DNA of 64,000 nt from Flabesymbios commensalis (Eukaryota; Annelida; Polychaeta; Terebellida; Flabelligeridae), in the NCBI GenBank assembly GCA_964017125.1, contig OZ024902.1, positions 104,762,560-104,826,559 on the forward strand, given 5' to 3'. The translations under genes were made by a program, and so were the position numbers. Under the pieces are notes generated by a model that did no database searches, had not been told where the DNA came from, and was given only the letters and a program-made list of their open reading frames with translations. The first letter of the stretch is position 1. Every line of letters begins with the position of its first letter. Below are positions 32,924 through 43,931 of this stretch, one piece after another.

Positions 32924-33263
32924 CTAACATCCCAAATGATGATTACAAAATGTTAATAATCTCGGCATTTTCATAAAATATAAAATAATAAAAACAATTT
33001 ATTTAAATCTAAGTATGAGCTCCCTTGATAAGCTAGCTCACACTTAAATTACTCAACCAAAGACGTATCTGGTACACAGAGGGTTGATATAAGAGGGTGT
33101 GTGAGATATAAGGTTGTGAGGGGGAGAGGGTGTATGTCTCTCATAGATCAGAGAGTGAAGCTATAACTCTGATGAGACAGCTGAGCCGCACAGACAAGTG
33201 CGCCCATTGTAGGCAGCCTTGTCGATCCTTATCAACAGCATCTGGGGGTTTTGGGGTACACGA
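32924..33263. other. no recognised feature
   Basis: No gene or known element seen. Confidence 0.4.
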
Positions 33264-33374
33264 CCCAGCAAAAACACGAGATGCTGATCCAATGCTGTTT
33301 TAATGTTGGCCCTCCGTCGAAGACGGCGGGCCAACATTAAAACAACATTGGTTCAACGTCTCGTGTTTGCTGGG
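33264..33374. mobile_element. intact 109-bp-type palindrome
   Basis: CCCAGCAAAAACACGAG and CGTCTCGTGTTTGCTGGG ends; arms CCAATGCTGTTTTAATGTTG and CAACATTAAAACAACATTGG; centre CCGTCGAAGACGG. Confidence 0.9.
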
Positions 33375-33585
33375 GCCAGACCCCCTAAGCCACCCTAAAC
33401 AACACTACCCCCCTCTGGGCACGCGTTGTCTGCAGATGGCCGTCGAGGCAATGCCAGACGGTGCACTATAAAATCATCTATAAGTACCTCGAATAATTGA
33501 GGTGAAGTATAATAAGTTTACTTTACCTTTGGGGGTATTAGTTTACCGGTAGTTAAAGCTACCATGCAATTCGCTTTTTCTAGAT

Positions 33586-33662
33586 ATCTCCGCTCTAGAT
33601 TCAAACCTCTGGCAGTAAAACCTTGTTTTTTTCTGCCAGAGGTTCGTATCTAGAGCGGAGAT
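33586..33662. repeat. 30-bp-arm hairpin with 17-nt loop
   Basis: ATCTCCGCTCTAGATTCAAA opens a 30-nt arm that matches its partner at 28 of 30 positions; the loop is T-rich. Single copy in this window. Confidence 0.85.
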
Positions 33663-34117
33663 GAACACAGCACACCTGTGATCAGATGATATAGAGGAGA
33701 CCAGTCTAAATCGCGGCTTAAGGGCGTATACTTCATTCTTCACAATCATTTTGATTATGCATAAAAACCGACAGGCATACTCTTCCGCCCCTGTTCTTAC
33801 ATCGTTACCAAGTATCTATACTATATACTATCATGGACGAAAATTCAACTGCACATGTGATAAATTATGGATTACTTCTATACAGACTTCTTGTCTGTTT
33901 TACCCTTGAAGTGTCTTCTACGATTTATCTAATATTTATTTTTGCCAGGATCAAATCCCGTTTTTACGCCATCGGGTACTTGTTCAAAACAGGAAATTAA
34001 TTTTATATTGTTTTTATACAAAGTCGCAAAGAGAATAATTATATATCTTAAAGGTTTGTAAAATTGTATCGTGTTTCACAATATTGAGACGAAATTTAAA
34101 ATCGAATAATTTGGTAT
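33663..34117. other. no recognised feature
   Basis: No gene or known element seen. Confidence 0.4.
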
Positions 34118-34216
34118 CACAACAAGCACGTAGGGCCGATGTTGGATTAATGTTGGCCCAACGTCTGCGACGCTGGCCCAACATAAATCCGATATCGGCT
34201 GGACGTCTCACCTTGG
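34118..34216. mobile_element. 109-bp-type palindrome
   Basis: CACAACAAGCACG left end; GGCCGATGTTGGATTAATGT and ACATAAATCCGATATCGGCT arms; CCAACGTCTGCGACGCTGG centre. Right terminus degraded. Confidence 0.8.
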
Positions 34217-35347
34217 CGTGTATAATGGGTTTGTGTTTGGTGTTTTAAAGGGTTATTTGCCCACCTGCTCATGTATTCTAACATCATTCAAACATCATCT
34301 CCCCTGTGTGGCCAGCCGGGGTTTGTGTGCCCTAAAAACACTTTCTCAGAGCCGGCCTGTCCCTGCGGGCTGCCAAACGAGTCCCAAACAAACTGTGGGG
34401 TTTGAACTCTAACCCTTGGGTGACACCCCTTTAGCCGGTTACCTGGGATAACCCCAGTTCGCCGCACCCCGACCCCAAACCATTGTGGCGACGTGAGGGG
34501 CGCACGTGCCACGACCTGGACACCCTAACCGCGCCAGAGGCGAGAATAAACCAGATAAATAATAACGGGCGCACATCAAATGTCTATAAGTTAGTCAGTC
34601 ATTCTACAGTGTCTCATACACTCTACCTCCAAATACTCAGGTTTATTACTTAGTTAATCTGCCTGTTTTCATTCATTTGGCGGCTCAATCCGCTTCCCTG
34701 TAGGGGTAGAGTGTCAGTAGACTCACGTCGCCCGGTGAGGTTTACCTGAAAATTGATGAAGTTGTAGATCACCCCCTTTAGAATTCAGGGGTCACCTTCC
34801 TCCCCCTTTTCTCAATATAACTTCCAAATGTGCAACAGGTGTATAAATTTGAAAAATACCATTCCCCCACGGGTTGAAAGGCTCGTTCATCACGTAGTTT
34901 ATTAAAATAGACACTTGTCAACCCCTGCCTTATAGTCAGTAAAAACAATTGGCAGTTAAATACAAAATTCAAAATATTTTGAATCTTTATATTTACCTTA
35001 CCCTCCATACAAATACTCTCTGTCAATAGGTAACTGAACATTATTTAATAAATTACTCGTCATTAGTATTAGTTAAGCCTATGTAATGCACGTTTATATA
35101 ATTAACCCTTTGAGCTCTCTTGTAGCATTTGTGCATATTATGAACATATTTAGATCACAATTTGTTGAGTTGCGGAATTTAATATACTTGTGTATTGACT
35201 GTAAAAACAGGTTTTAATTTACTTTGAGTGGAAGTGAATACAAATGAGAATTATTACATGAGAATGAGTGCTATAATGGTGCTCCAAAAAAGAAATAAAA
35301 CATGACGTGCGACTAAATGTGAATAGTCATCTTTAGGCTTATTGTTC
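34217..35347. other. no supported gene
   Basis: 34300-34530 is relatively GC-rich with open frames on both strands but no splice-supported run. TTAACCCTTTGAGC at 35102 resembles a TTAA-element left end without a proven partner. Confidence 0.4.
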
Positions 35348-35567
35348 AAAGGGACCAGCTCACCGCCAAGTTTTAGTCATGGCTGTCCAAAAGTCTAAAC
35401 TTGTCGGGTACATTAAGAGATGGTGAATTTAATTTTTATTGCGAATATATAATTAGCGTAATGAAGTTCTAACATTCAATGGTGAAATTTAATGACTGTC
35501 GATGCAAATGGCAAGGTTTGAATTTGTAACAACCCTGACTAAAACTAGGTGGTAGGCTGGTCCCTTT
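35348..35567. mobile_element. 220-bp element with about 33-bp AAAGGGACCAGC inverted ends
   Basis: Left AAAGGGACCAGCTCACCGCC with AAGTTTTAGTC, right GACTAAAACTAGGTGGTAGG with CTGGTCCCTTT. The termini are inverted and about 80% matched. The interior is unique AT-rich sequence with no coding capacity. A plain DNA-transposon MITE of a family not seen elsewhere here; its target duplication is unclear. Confidence 0.8.
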
Positions 35568-35960
35568 TAACCTCCCTGCTTTGATCAAAGACTGTGATGT
35601 AAGGCCTGACATAATAAATACAATATACATTGTAGTGTTGGAGTATATGTTTAATCAGATCCGGACACATATAACACAGAGATGCGGGCGCCCCTTGATG
35701 GGATTTAGCACGTGTTATCATATTAAGTGATAATATTGACTCGCGTTATGTAGCCGGCTTATTTAGGTAGTCACTCTGCCAGAGCATAGAGCAAGAAGAG
35801 AGTAAACAGACAAAAGGCGGTCTTACATCATATTGGTAAACATCGTAAGACAAGATATATACAAGCAAACACAGGTTCACACACTCTGTGTGTAATCTGC
35901 AGACCAGTCCGCATATTGCCGTCAGTTTCCTAGGCACCATCCACGTCCCGGATCGGGTAC
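35568..35960. other. no recognised feature
   Basis: No gene or known element seen. Confidence 0.4.
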
Positions 35961-36042
35961 TTTTCATCCGGCTCGGGGCGTGAATCGCGGTGCCGCGATT
36001 CGCGTCCCGATCCGGATGAAAACTGACTGATCCGGATGAAAA
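35961..36042. repeat. 30-bp-arm GC-rich hairpin plus direct repeat
   Basis: TTTTCATCCGGCTCGGGGCG and partner CGTCCCGATCCGGATGAAAA with TG between GAATCGCGG and CCGCGATTC. GATCCGGATGAAAA is then repeated directly at 36029-36042. Confidence 0.85.
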
Positions 36043-36377
36043 TTATCAGTAAAATCCAGTGGGAACGACTTCTAATCCATGATTTTATAAAACGTAAAAA
36101 TGTTATTTTGCAAAAAAATCTAATCCAGTGAGAATGTGTGAATGCCGTCTTGCAGCAGGTAGAACTACAAATTGTATGCAGTCCCCAGATAACACTTGCA
36201 AGTCTTGACTCCGACCGACTGATAAAAACTTTGTATGTATATATGCCGAGTACAATTATCACAAATGTGATAGGTTCTGAGGGTCTGTTTTGTGGCAAAC
36301 CACCCCCTCCCTCCTGCGCCATGACAGATCGTCCCGTATCAGGTCTGGAAAGGAAACAGGATCAGATGCAACGGGAT
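36043..36377. other. no recognised feature
   Basis: No gene or known element seen. Confidence 0.4.
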
Positions 36378-36455
36378 TCTGGCCCAGCAGCGGCTGAGTT
36401 ACGGGCCAATGCGTGCGACACTGGCCCGGCACTGGGCCGCTGTCGGCCCAGTACC
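36378..36455. mobile_element. 109-bp-type palindrome, GC-rich diverged copy
   Basis: TCTGGCCCAGCAGCGGCTGA, GCGTGCGACACTGGCCCGGC, GGGCCGCTGTCGGCCCAGTA: arms pair imperfectly; the usual AATGTTGG is replaced by GC-rich sequence. Confidence 0.5.
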
Positions 36456-36930
36456 TGTTGTTTTTCAGTTGATGCTGTATCTGGCCTGAAAACCATGGGA
36501 ACATAGCCGTGAATTCATATTTCACACAAACCAATTCGTGTCATCTCGTGATATCTCTTGATAACACATAAACCCCTGTCAATTCCCCCTGATTACATCA
36601 TTCACGACTTGTCACTTAAACAGGTTCTACTTGATCTTCTCGCAAAATTGTTCAATTTTATATATTCTAAATTCGTTTTTTATATATAACACGCTGTAAC
36701 AATAATTATCTTAGAAACAACATTCTAAGCAGCCTTTATCCCAGAGCTGCGAATGAACAACGTAGGTGCATTTAATGATTTATATGATATAATTCAAATA
36801 TTATTAAGCAGTATAATTATGAGAACTATGTGGGACGTGTATGGTGTAGGTTGAGAATGAAGCGTTATCTGAACAGATTTCTAGAAGAAATTTAAAATCA
36901 CGTGGAGCTTCAGCCTAATGTTTGCATGTT
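36456..36930. other. no recognised feature
   Basis: AT-rich; no gene or known element seen. Confidence 0.4.
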
Positions 36931-37175
36931 GGTGCCTTAAATGTTGATGCCTTCAATGTTGGTGCCCTAAATGTTTATGCCTTCAATGTTGGTGCCTTAA
37001 ATGTTGATGCCTTCAATGTTGGTGCCCTAAATGTTGATGCCTTCAATGTTGGTGCCCTAAATGTTGATGCCTTCAATGTTGGTGCCTCAAATGTTGATGC
37101 CTTCAATGTTGGTGCCTTAAATGTGGATGCCTTCAATGTTGGTGCCTTAAATGTTGGTGCCTTACATTGTTTCGC
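36931..37175. repeat. 30-bp minisatellite made of two 15-bp halves
   Basis: Eight units of GGTGCCTTAAATGTT followed by GATGCCTTCAATGTT; the two halves differ at only a few positions, so the array probably arose from a 15-bp unit. Translations on both strands are open (VGALNVDAFN on plus) because the period is a multiple of three. No other coding evidence. Confidence 0.9.
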
Positions 37176-37259
37176 AACCTCCGACGCTGTTGCAACATGC
37201 ACACAACGTTGGTCTAATAAATATCCGGTGATGTCTGGATGATGAACCACTTTTGATTG

Positions 37260-37362
37260 TCCAGAAAACACATCGACCCAATGCTGGTTTAATGTTGGGC
37301 CACCGTCTACGACGCTGGCCCAACAATAAACCAACATTGGTGCAATATATCATGTCTGCTGG
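37260..37362. mobile_element. 109-bp-type palindrome
   Basis: CCAGAAAACACATCGACCCA, ATGCTGGTTTAATGTTGGGC, CACCGTCTACGACGCTGGCC, CAACAATAAACCAACATTGG, CATGTCTGCTGG. All parts present with scattered changes. Confidence 0.85.
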
Positions 37363-37905
37363 ATTAATATTGATTGTGTATCTCTGTTAATTGAATTTCG
37401 CAGAAGAGGTCACAATATGGGATAATTGCATTGTAAAAAGTCCCCCCAGAAGTATTGGTAATGAGTTTTGTTTATCGGTGGACCACACCGCCAATGACGT
37501 CACGCTTTATTGTTGTTATCACTGTGTTCTGTGAATGAAGCATGCGTAGGCGGAGAAATGCAATATGTATTTATCTGGTCGATTTCACGTGACTTTCTGT
37601 GGTTATGAACAACTCTAAAACTCATAGATAATAATGGTGATTTTAACATATTTTATTACGGGGGTGGGGGGTCATTTATAAAACGGTTGTTTACCAGAAC
37701 TGATCATTGAACTGGCGAGGTCCACCGTCTCCTTGGAAGTAAAAGGATGTATCTCTCACCTCACAAAGTAACAGATACACTTTTTCAATTACATTTCGTG
37801 CAGTCTAGGCTTACATGAATAATCATACATTCCCTGAAATACCTTTTTGTTGTTGTTTTTTCGACTCAGCTCTTGTAATATTTAGATTGTGGTGATTGAG
37901 ACTAT
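37363..37905. other. no gene; weak hairpin near 37738
   Basis: AAGGATGTATCTCTCACCTC and GTAACAGATACACTTTTT at 37738-37786 form a poor foldback related to the TCTGCCACT group. The rest is unassigned. Confidence 0.4.
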
Positions 37906-38080
37906 TTAACCCTCTAAGCGCTGAACACGGCTATAGTCGTTTTATATATGTTTAATTAACAGACTGGAGTGTTTAAACATCAACATTTGCTAATGTTTGG
38001 TCTCAAATGTAGCAAATATGTTTAATTTTCACCAGCTTGGATGCAAATGTAAATAGGATAACTTAGCAGGAAAAGAGTTA
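37906..38080 (-). mobile_element. TTAA-type MITE, subfamily 2, hairpin lost
   Basis: TTAACCCTCTAAGCGCTGAA, GTGTTTAAACATCAACATTT, TTTGGTCTCAAATGTAGCAA, GCAGGAAAAGAGTTA. The hairpin segment is deleted, leaving 175 bp. Confidence 0.75.
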
Positions 38081-39666
38081 TGGGAAATATTTAGTTCATG
38101 TCAGCAATTAAAGGACAATGTGGACTGAATATGAATATAGAGGGATGTAACCGTATAGAGCTGCATCACTTCGACGCATAAGGTTGTTTTTCACGTCAAG
38201 GTCAGAATTGGGATGTTTGTGCGGTCAGTGGGTATCAGTCACTGTATCCTTGTTGTGGTCAGAATGCAGCTAAATAGAGGAAACCAACTCACGAGCGCTG
38301 CCCGCAAATATGTGAGCGATCAGCCAGAATAGACCTATCACATAGATAGTGATGAATCAATCACACAAGCACAGTCAAAACAACAACTTGTCCTAGGTGG
38401 TACCATGGAGATAATAGAGACTCCATGGTCGTACTTATGACGCTGCTCGCTCAGTAGATTATGGGTCCGGTGGCGTCTCTAATTAAATCCCGTCACAATG
38501 CTATTTTTAGATTTTCACGATAATGCACAATTACAGACAGCTAATAACGTGTTCTAGCTGGCGTGATAATGTTCATGTGCAGTGATACTAGTTATAATAA
38601 TTAGAGTGTCATCATAAGATCATTTCTCATGAGTCTTGACTCATCCCGATGAGTACAGATTCTCTTCCTTGCCTGTGTTCTCCTAACAGTAACACCACTG
38701 GGCCGACCTTTCGTAGCTATTACTATTTTTGTAAAATATAACCTAATTAGTGAGTGTTCGCATTGCATGTGATAATGAGTAACGAGTGTGCCTCAGGAAC
38801 GTGCTATTTACTGAAGACGAGGAAGGTGAGATATCACAATGATCAATATCTCAATCTCAGGTAGTCACACTTGGAATGACGCTTTTAGAGATCACATAGA
38901 CCCATTACATGGGTTTAAAACGAACTTAAATAATATATTTAAAAGTTTGAAGGGCGTGGGTGAAAAACAAACTTATCCAATGGAGCGATTAATCACTGCA
39001 TGGGAAAATGGAACACATTCAATAATTGAGCTTGTTATTTTGTATTTATTTAATTATTTATCCACCAAAAGGGTTATCAAATCATCCAGAAGAGTTTACG
39101 ATAAGACTAATTTTAGAAAAGCACACTATTATAAATGATCTTTTATCAATGTGGAGTCCAAACTGAGAGATCCGTAATATGGCATGTTAGCTTTGGAGGA
39201 AACGTGGGTATAAAACATGTCTGTCTGCCCCATACGTGATAAACTGACCGCGACCAAGTATCCAGCACCTCCAACCTAAGTAGTACACGACTTGTGTCCA
39301 GACTGTTAGGCACCATGTTCGATTCTGAAAGATTTTTCATACTTTACCTATCATTACTTTAGGTGGCTACTAATGTTAACAAATAACGGGTGGGGGGGTT
39401 CGTAACATTAATTTCTCGATATAATAAATTATTGCTACAAATAATATAATTTAGGATTCCATCCACATACAGAAATATACTAATTCCCCTATCTGTTTTG
39501 TTTTTGTTTAAAATCTTGTTGCATAATACGAAAATATTGTGCGTATGTTTTTATATCCACTTTAAAGTACAAAACGTAGGGTATACCTTTTCAGGCACGT
39601 TTTCTGGGTTTGACTCTTGACGTGTCTCTGGCTGATCTCATGGCAAATAGCGTCTGCATGAATCAC
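38081..39666. other. no supported gene
   Basis: Holds the hairpin at 38396-38436 and open frames at 38839-39138 (plus) and 39146-39340 (minus), which have acceptable composition but no clear splice sites or domains. Confidence 0.4.
38396..38436. repeat. GGTACCATGGAG hairpin
   Basis: GGTGGTACCATGGAG and CTCCATGGTCGTAC flank ATAATAGAGA. Same stem as the hairpins at 695 and 29312. Confidence 0.7.
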
Positions 39667-39775
39667 ACAGCAACATCCAAACACTGGCCACATTGATGGG
39701 CTAATGTTGGGCAACCGTCAGAGACGGTGGCCCAACATTAGCCCATCAATGCGCCAATGCCTCCTATTTGCTGGG
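39667..39775. mobile_element. 109-bp-type palindrome
   Basis: Length 109 bp. ACACTGGCCACATTGATGGG, CTAATGTTGGGCAACCGTCA, GAGACGGTGGCCCAACATTA, GCCCATCAATGCGCC, TATTTGCTGGG. The arm middle GATGGGCTAATG is paired with CATTAGCCCATC. Confidence 0.85.
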
Positions 39776-40516
39776 AGGGGGTACTGGATCAGGACTGCCT
39801 GCCAGTGAGTATCTAGTATGTTTACATGGTCTATGATATAGGTAGTGCTGATATGGCGGTCATCTCGCAGATATGCATCCCTCAGGCAACTACAGTTTCC
39901 ATGACATGATCCATGCAGTTGTGAAGCGTTGGGGCTATATTGGGGCAACGTGTGAAATGTTGATACAGTGATTTGACAACGTATTCTAAGATGCCATAGC
40001 CATACGGCCCTAATCAGTCTTGTGTGTCTCTTTTTCTTTAGGTTTCTTTACTTACTTCACCATACCTTTTGTTGAAAATAAACACATGTTAAATCTAAAC
40101 TTGTAGCCTTATTTTCGATATAAAAAATATTTTATAGCTCTGCTATTTAAGGATAAAACGTAATCAAATAACTTCATCGTGTAATATATTCTAAAAAAAA
40201 ATATTTAACAAATTCTTTCTTTTAAAAAATATCACGCGGAAAATTTAATTTTAATGGGGTAAAACACCCTACACTATTGTGCTAACTCCACGTAGCCTAT
40301 ACTTATTGAATTTTTATAGCTCTTTTGCAGGCCGTTTTTCAGGCATTTCAAGGCGTGTCGCTCTGAGATCAAGCCATCGCGTAGACCTGGGCACATAGAA
40401 CTATGTGATACTCCCTTATCAGGGTGTATTTGTTTTTTCATTGCTCCGCCACACGTGTTTCATTGATTCAGTAAAGCTAGAATAACATAGCAGTCCGCGT
40501 CTGGAGGCCGCGGTCA
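39776..40516. other. no supported gene
   Basis: AT-rich in 40080-40260. A minus-strand open frame at 39718-39948 partly uses the palindrome and is not supported. Confidence 0.4.
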
Positions 40517-40612
40517 CCAGAAGGAGACGTTGGCGAGGCGCTGTTTTAATGAAGGGCCAGCGTCAGAGACGCTGGGCCGTCATTGAAACAGCGCCTCGCG
40601 GTTCATTGCCTT
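40517..40612. mobile_element. 109-bp-type palindrome, GGCGAGGCGCTG arm variant
   Basis: GTTGGCGAGGCGCTGTTTTA, ATGAAGGGCCAGCGTCAGAG, ACGCTGGGCCGTCATTGAAA, CAGCGCCTCGCG. The arm sequence is unique to this copy yet paired along its length. Confidence 0.8.
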
Positions 40613-40725
40613 TCCTAGAATTGAGGAGGACCCGTGAGCTGACATATTATTGTGCGTGTCACAGAGACCCCCGGGTATATTTACTTCTGGACACCCTGGT
40701 GCCGCCCCGGACTTCACTGTTGTCC

Positions 40726-40825
40726 ATGCAGCAAACGCCGCACATCATGTTAATTTGGTGATGGGCCGTCGTCTGCAATGCTGGCCCAGCATTAAATCAA
40801 CATTGAGTGACGGCCTCGTGTTTGA
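40726..40825. mobile_element. 109-bp-type palindrome, diverged
   Basis: CATGCAGCAAACGCCG left end, GTCGTCTGCAATGCTGGCCC centre, AGCATTAAATCAACATTGAG arm, GGCCTCGTGTTTG right end. Confidence 0.65.
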
Positions 40826-41494
40826 TACATGTTAACTGCGCTGGTTTGCAACCCGTTGTATCCATTTTGTTGGTTTCTCAATAGTATATTCATGTTTTTT
40901 ATCACTTATGGAAATAGGCAATAATCAATATTGCTTTATTACGTCGCTTTCTGCATACTCACCTGCAATATCGCGACAGAAGGAAGCCCTAAGTCGGGAC
41001 TATGCCCTACTCTTATCGAATGACTTCAGGGGTTCGTTATAGTACACAGTATCATAGACGGCACTGCACATTCCAGGCCTTTGAACATTTGGAGCGCAGT
41101 ATAACATACAACCTCGATGACAAACGTTACTTATGAAAATCAGGCGGTTCTCAAACTATAAATGCTTATAAGCAGCTAAATATTATAATGTAGTCAGAAA
41201 TAAAGGTTGAATGAATTCAGTGTCCTGCTGAATTGTCCTCCAGGCCTTTTATTTTTAATGCATTTAGGCTGGAATTGTCACCGCAATTTCCAGATTTATG
41301 TGACGAATCGTAGCCTAATATATACGGACATAGCAGGACAATGTGCGGTCCTAATTTATTGTACATTGTCTTTTGTGACCTCTTCAGTACTGATACCATT
41401 CAAATCAAGTTATTGATCGACGACAGAGTTCAATTTTATATAGGTGGATTATTCACTGTCATATAATTTATGCGGATTATTAGCGTTTCAGAAA
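40826..41494. other. no gene; possible 3' flank of a minus-strand gene
   Basis: An AATAAA on the minus strand lies near 41250, about 240 bp beyond the stop of the candidate exon at 41495. No other feature. Confidence 0.3.
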
Positions 41495-41840
41495 TTAATT
41501 TATGCAACACGCACAGATACATGAACAATCAAGTGAATGATGTGAAAAATAAACTGTTTGTGGGTTGGCGAATTCAACGCCTTTGGCGACTGGATGGTTA
41601 AACACCATCGGACATGTCATCGGGCTATAAACTGTGCATGTAGGTTTTGGGGCCACATTATCTGATCCCAGAGCTTCAGTCTGCGAGGTCTGAAAAAACC
41701 CATCCGTATTGTATGTCTCCCCGTGACAGGTCGCAACCTTGTCAAGGACGCACTGTGATGACATAAGACCAGGGGGGGCTATATTTGTGGCGGCGGTAAC
41801 AGGATTACAGGACTCAGAGGTGTCAGGGTGGGGGGGGGGC
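41495..41840 (-). CDS. candidate terminal exon, Cys-containing, function unknown
   Basis: Minus strand. About 110 codons of protein-like sequence (SESCNPVTAATNIAPPG, SSQCVLDKVATCHGETYNTD, NVAPKPTCTVYSPMTCPMVF, NHPVAKGVEFANPQTVYF) ending at a TAA at 41495 after a Cys cluster (DCSCICACC). A pyrimidine-rich acceptor-like GGGTTTTTTCAG ends at about 41694 inside it, and another possible acceptor lies upstream, so the 5' edge is uncertain. The plus strand is closed here in its frames. The Cys pattern would suit an extracellular protein, but no family is recognised and no neighbouring exon could be linked. Confidence 0.3.
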
Positions 41841-41846
41841 GCAGGA

Positions 41847-41936
41847 TCCAGACAAGAGCACAAGACGCTGTCTAAGCGTCAGCCCGACGTCGCAGACGTC
41901 GGGCCGACGCTCAGACAACTTCTCGTGTCTGCAGGG
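41847..41936. mobile_element. 109-bp-type palindrome, TCTAAGCGTCAGCCCGACGTC variant
   Basis: GAGCACAAGACGCTGTCTAA, GCGTCAGCCCGACGTCGCAG, ACGTCGGGCCGACGCTCAGA, CTCGTGTCTGCAGGG. It lacks AATGTTGG altogether but keeps the ends, loop and pairing. Confidence 0.8.
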
Positions 41937-42313
41937 TATGTGACAAAAATGCGGGATTTCAGTCTGTTGAGACTGTCTGCCTGTGAGACTCGTGTCAGGA
42001 GAAATGCCTAAATTCAGGTAACGAGGGAAATCACATTTATCCGCTGCTGCTGCTCCTTCCTGGAGAGTGTTATTTCGCATTATAAGCCTGTGATCGTCAG
42101 TTGTTTTTTCTCTCTGGTGTCTGGTGGCTCACACAGCTCTCATTATACTGGTCCTGAGAAAAAGAAACGCGCACAGTGCCCCCCAGGTACAGTGTGCGGT
42201 GAATGCATCTGTTTGCCCACACAGCCGTTTTGAGAGGAGAAATGAAATGAATGGGGGTTTAGGCCACCTTTGTGCACATGTAGGCTAAACCAGGCCAGGA
42301 GAGAAAAACTAAT
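41937..42313. other. no recognised feature
   Basis: No gene or known element seen. Confidence 0.4.
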
Positions 42314-42422
42314 CACAGCAGACATATGACATTGACCCAATGTTGTATTGATGTTAGGCCAGCGGCGGAGACGGTGGGCCAACATCAATACAAGACTGGT
42401 TCAATGTCTTCTGTGTGCCGGG
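42314..42422. mobile_element. 109-bp-type palindrome
   Basis: 109 bp. ACAGCAGACATATGACATTG, ACCCAATGTTGTATTGATGT, CAGCGGCGGAGACGGTGGGC, CAACATCAATACAAGACTGG, GTGTGCCGGG. The arm middle TATTGATG is paired with CATCAATA. Confidence 0.85.
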
Positions 42423-42849
42423 ATACCGGTAGCCACTCTCCATCCAGTCATGTCATTTAAGAAAATTAGAGCTCTACGCGCCTCTGAGATCGGATCTCTT
42501 AGGTTTTAGAGGCCACATATGCGTCATTATTAATACGATATCGTCTTTAAAGAGATTTGCCAATCGCGTTTATTATCGGACTGATAATTAACAGCTAGAA
42601 GCATAAAAAATATGAGCGATGGGTCTCTTTAATCATCCCTGACCTACTTAATATGTCATGATTCATTGTTGAGATTCTTATTTCTTAATACATTATATTG
42701 ACAGCACATAAGGTAAATCTTTTATTTTTTATTATTTACTTATTTTTTATTTGACTGTTTGAACAGCATGGACAGATGAAAACAGAATGATCTTATCAGT
42801 TATGTATATATTTCAAGAGTAAATTATAAAATGATGAGATTCTTGATCC
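42423..42849. other. no recognised feature
   Basis: AT-rich; no gene or known element seen. Confidence 0.4.
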
Positions 42850-42906
42850 CTGCGACGCTGGCCCAACATTGAAACTTCATCGTTTTATCGTGTCGTGTTT
42901 TCTGGG
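42850..42906. mobile_element. 109-bp-type palindrome, right half only
   Basis: CTGCGACGCTGGCCCAACAT, TGAAACTTCATCG, GTGTCGTGTTTTCTGGG: right half starting at the central loop. No left arm. Confidence 0.7.
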
Positions 42907-43570
42907 ATGTTGTGAATCCGAGGTGATAAATCTGTTGGCCTGGGCCGTCCTTGTACCAGTTTCTAGACTCTGCTGTAGATGACTCACACCAGTCTATTTT
43001 ACGCCCTGGACTTGTGCTCCACTTATCTGTGTGTTGTTGTTTTTATAGAGCTCTATGTTTTTTGGGGCTGGGGGGGGGGGGGGGTTCTGTTGCCAGCAGA
43101 TCAGCAGTGAGAAAGCGCAGAAAGACGTGAAGCAAATAAATGTGTTTGTCAGGTTGTCTGACAGCCAAATAAATGACTTCACCGTCATTGATCTCCTTCA
43201 TACATCCCTAGGTGTAGCCCTGTAAAATACACGGGTGGTACTAGCCAATAAGGGTCATAAGTAGACCCCTGATACAGGCCTACCAGGATGATATCGAGGC
43301 AACGTTACACTAGTATTAGCTGCATGCCATGGACATAACCGCTTAGTCAAAAATACCCGAAGTTTCATCCAGTTTTTTTATTTTTACATCGATAAATCTT
43401 TTTTCTTACCTTATTTTTTAAATAATCTCTACTCTGCACAACAAGTGAACAATCTTAGAGAAGAAAGCAGGGTCTTGGTATCTTCACACCATCTTGAGCT
43501 GTTATTTGTGATGAATATAGCGGTGACTAACAGTTACCTGGTACTTTTTTTTTGTTTATTTGTCTTTCAG
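42907..43570. other. possible intron end with branch point and polypyrimidine tract
   Basis: G homopolymer at 43069-43083. At the right edge GTGACTAACAG (43523-43533) and a T-rich tract to TTTCAG at 43570 look like a plus-strand intron 3' end. Confidence 0.4.
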
Positions 43571-43893
43571 AACTTTTTTGCCATAAAAACGTGGACAGAT
43601 CAGCCTTCGTTAAATATGCATCAATCAGACTGACAGGGTGTCATCTGCGCCAGTATCAGCCAGAGCATCTGCTATTTCTGTTTGTCTGCCACGATCAACT
43701 GCTTCTCAAACATCTCTCTTCGCATACTGAGGGGTACTGGGCGACAACACATACAAAACCAGTGCAGGACGTCACTGCACTATCTTGCCAAGCTAACTTA
43801 TTATATATTTCGTTTAGTTATCTTAAATCAATATTTTTATATCTAAATACATTTGTATTTATTTTTATATTTAGTCTCCCTGATCACCATTGA
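43571..43893 (+). CDS. candidate terminal exon after a strong splice acceptor; function unknown
   Basis: Upstream lies a branch-point match (CTAAC at 43528), a T-rich tract and TTTGTCTTTCAG ending at 43570. From 43571 one frame stays open for about 107 codons to a TGA at 43891-43893 (FCHKNVDRSAFVKYASIRL, GCHLRQYQPEHLLFLFVCHD, YWATTHTKPVQDVTALSCQA), becoming hydrophobic at the end. ATTAAA, a common polyadenylation-signal variant, lies about 15 bp after the stop. A second frame closes after 20 codons (NFFAIKTWTDQPSLNMHQSD), which would make most of the stretch 3' UTR. No domain was recognised and the upstream exon was not found. Confidence 0.3.
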
Positions 43894-43931
43894 TTAAGCA
43901 ATGTATTATTAAACAGTTAATTGATATTATA

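Noticed and set aside
35102-35357. Fourth TTAA MITE starting TTAACCCTTTGAGC
   Set aside because: The apparent right end (TCAAAGGG) is better explained as the left end of the element at 35348; no independent partner.
36922-37353. Open frames over the 30-bp minisatellite
   Set aside because: Explained by the repeat period; open on both strands.
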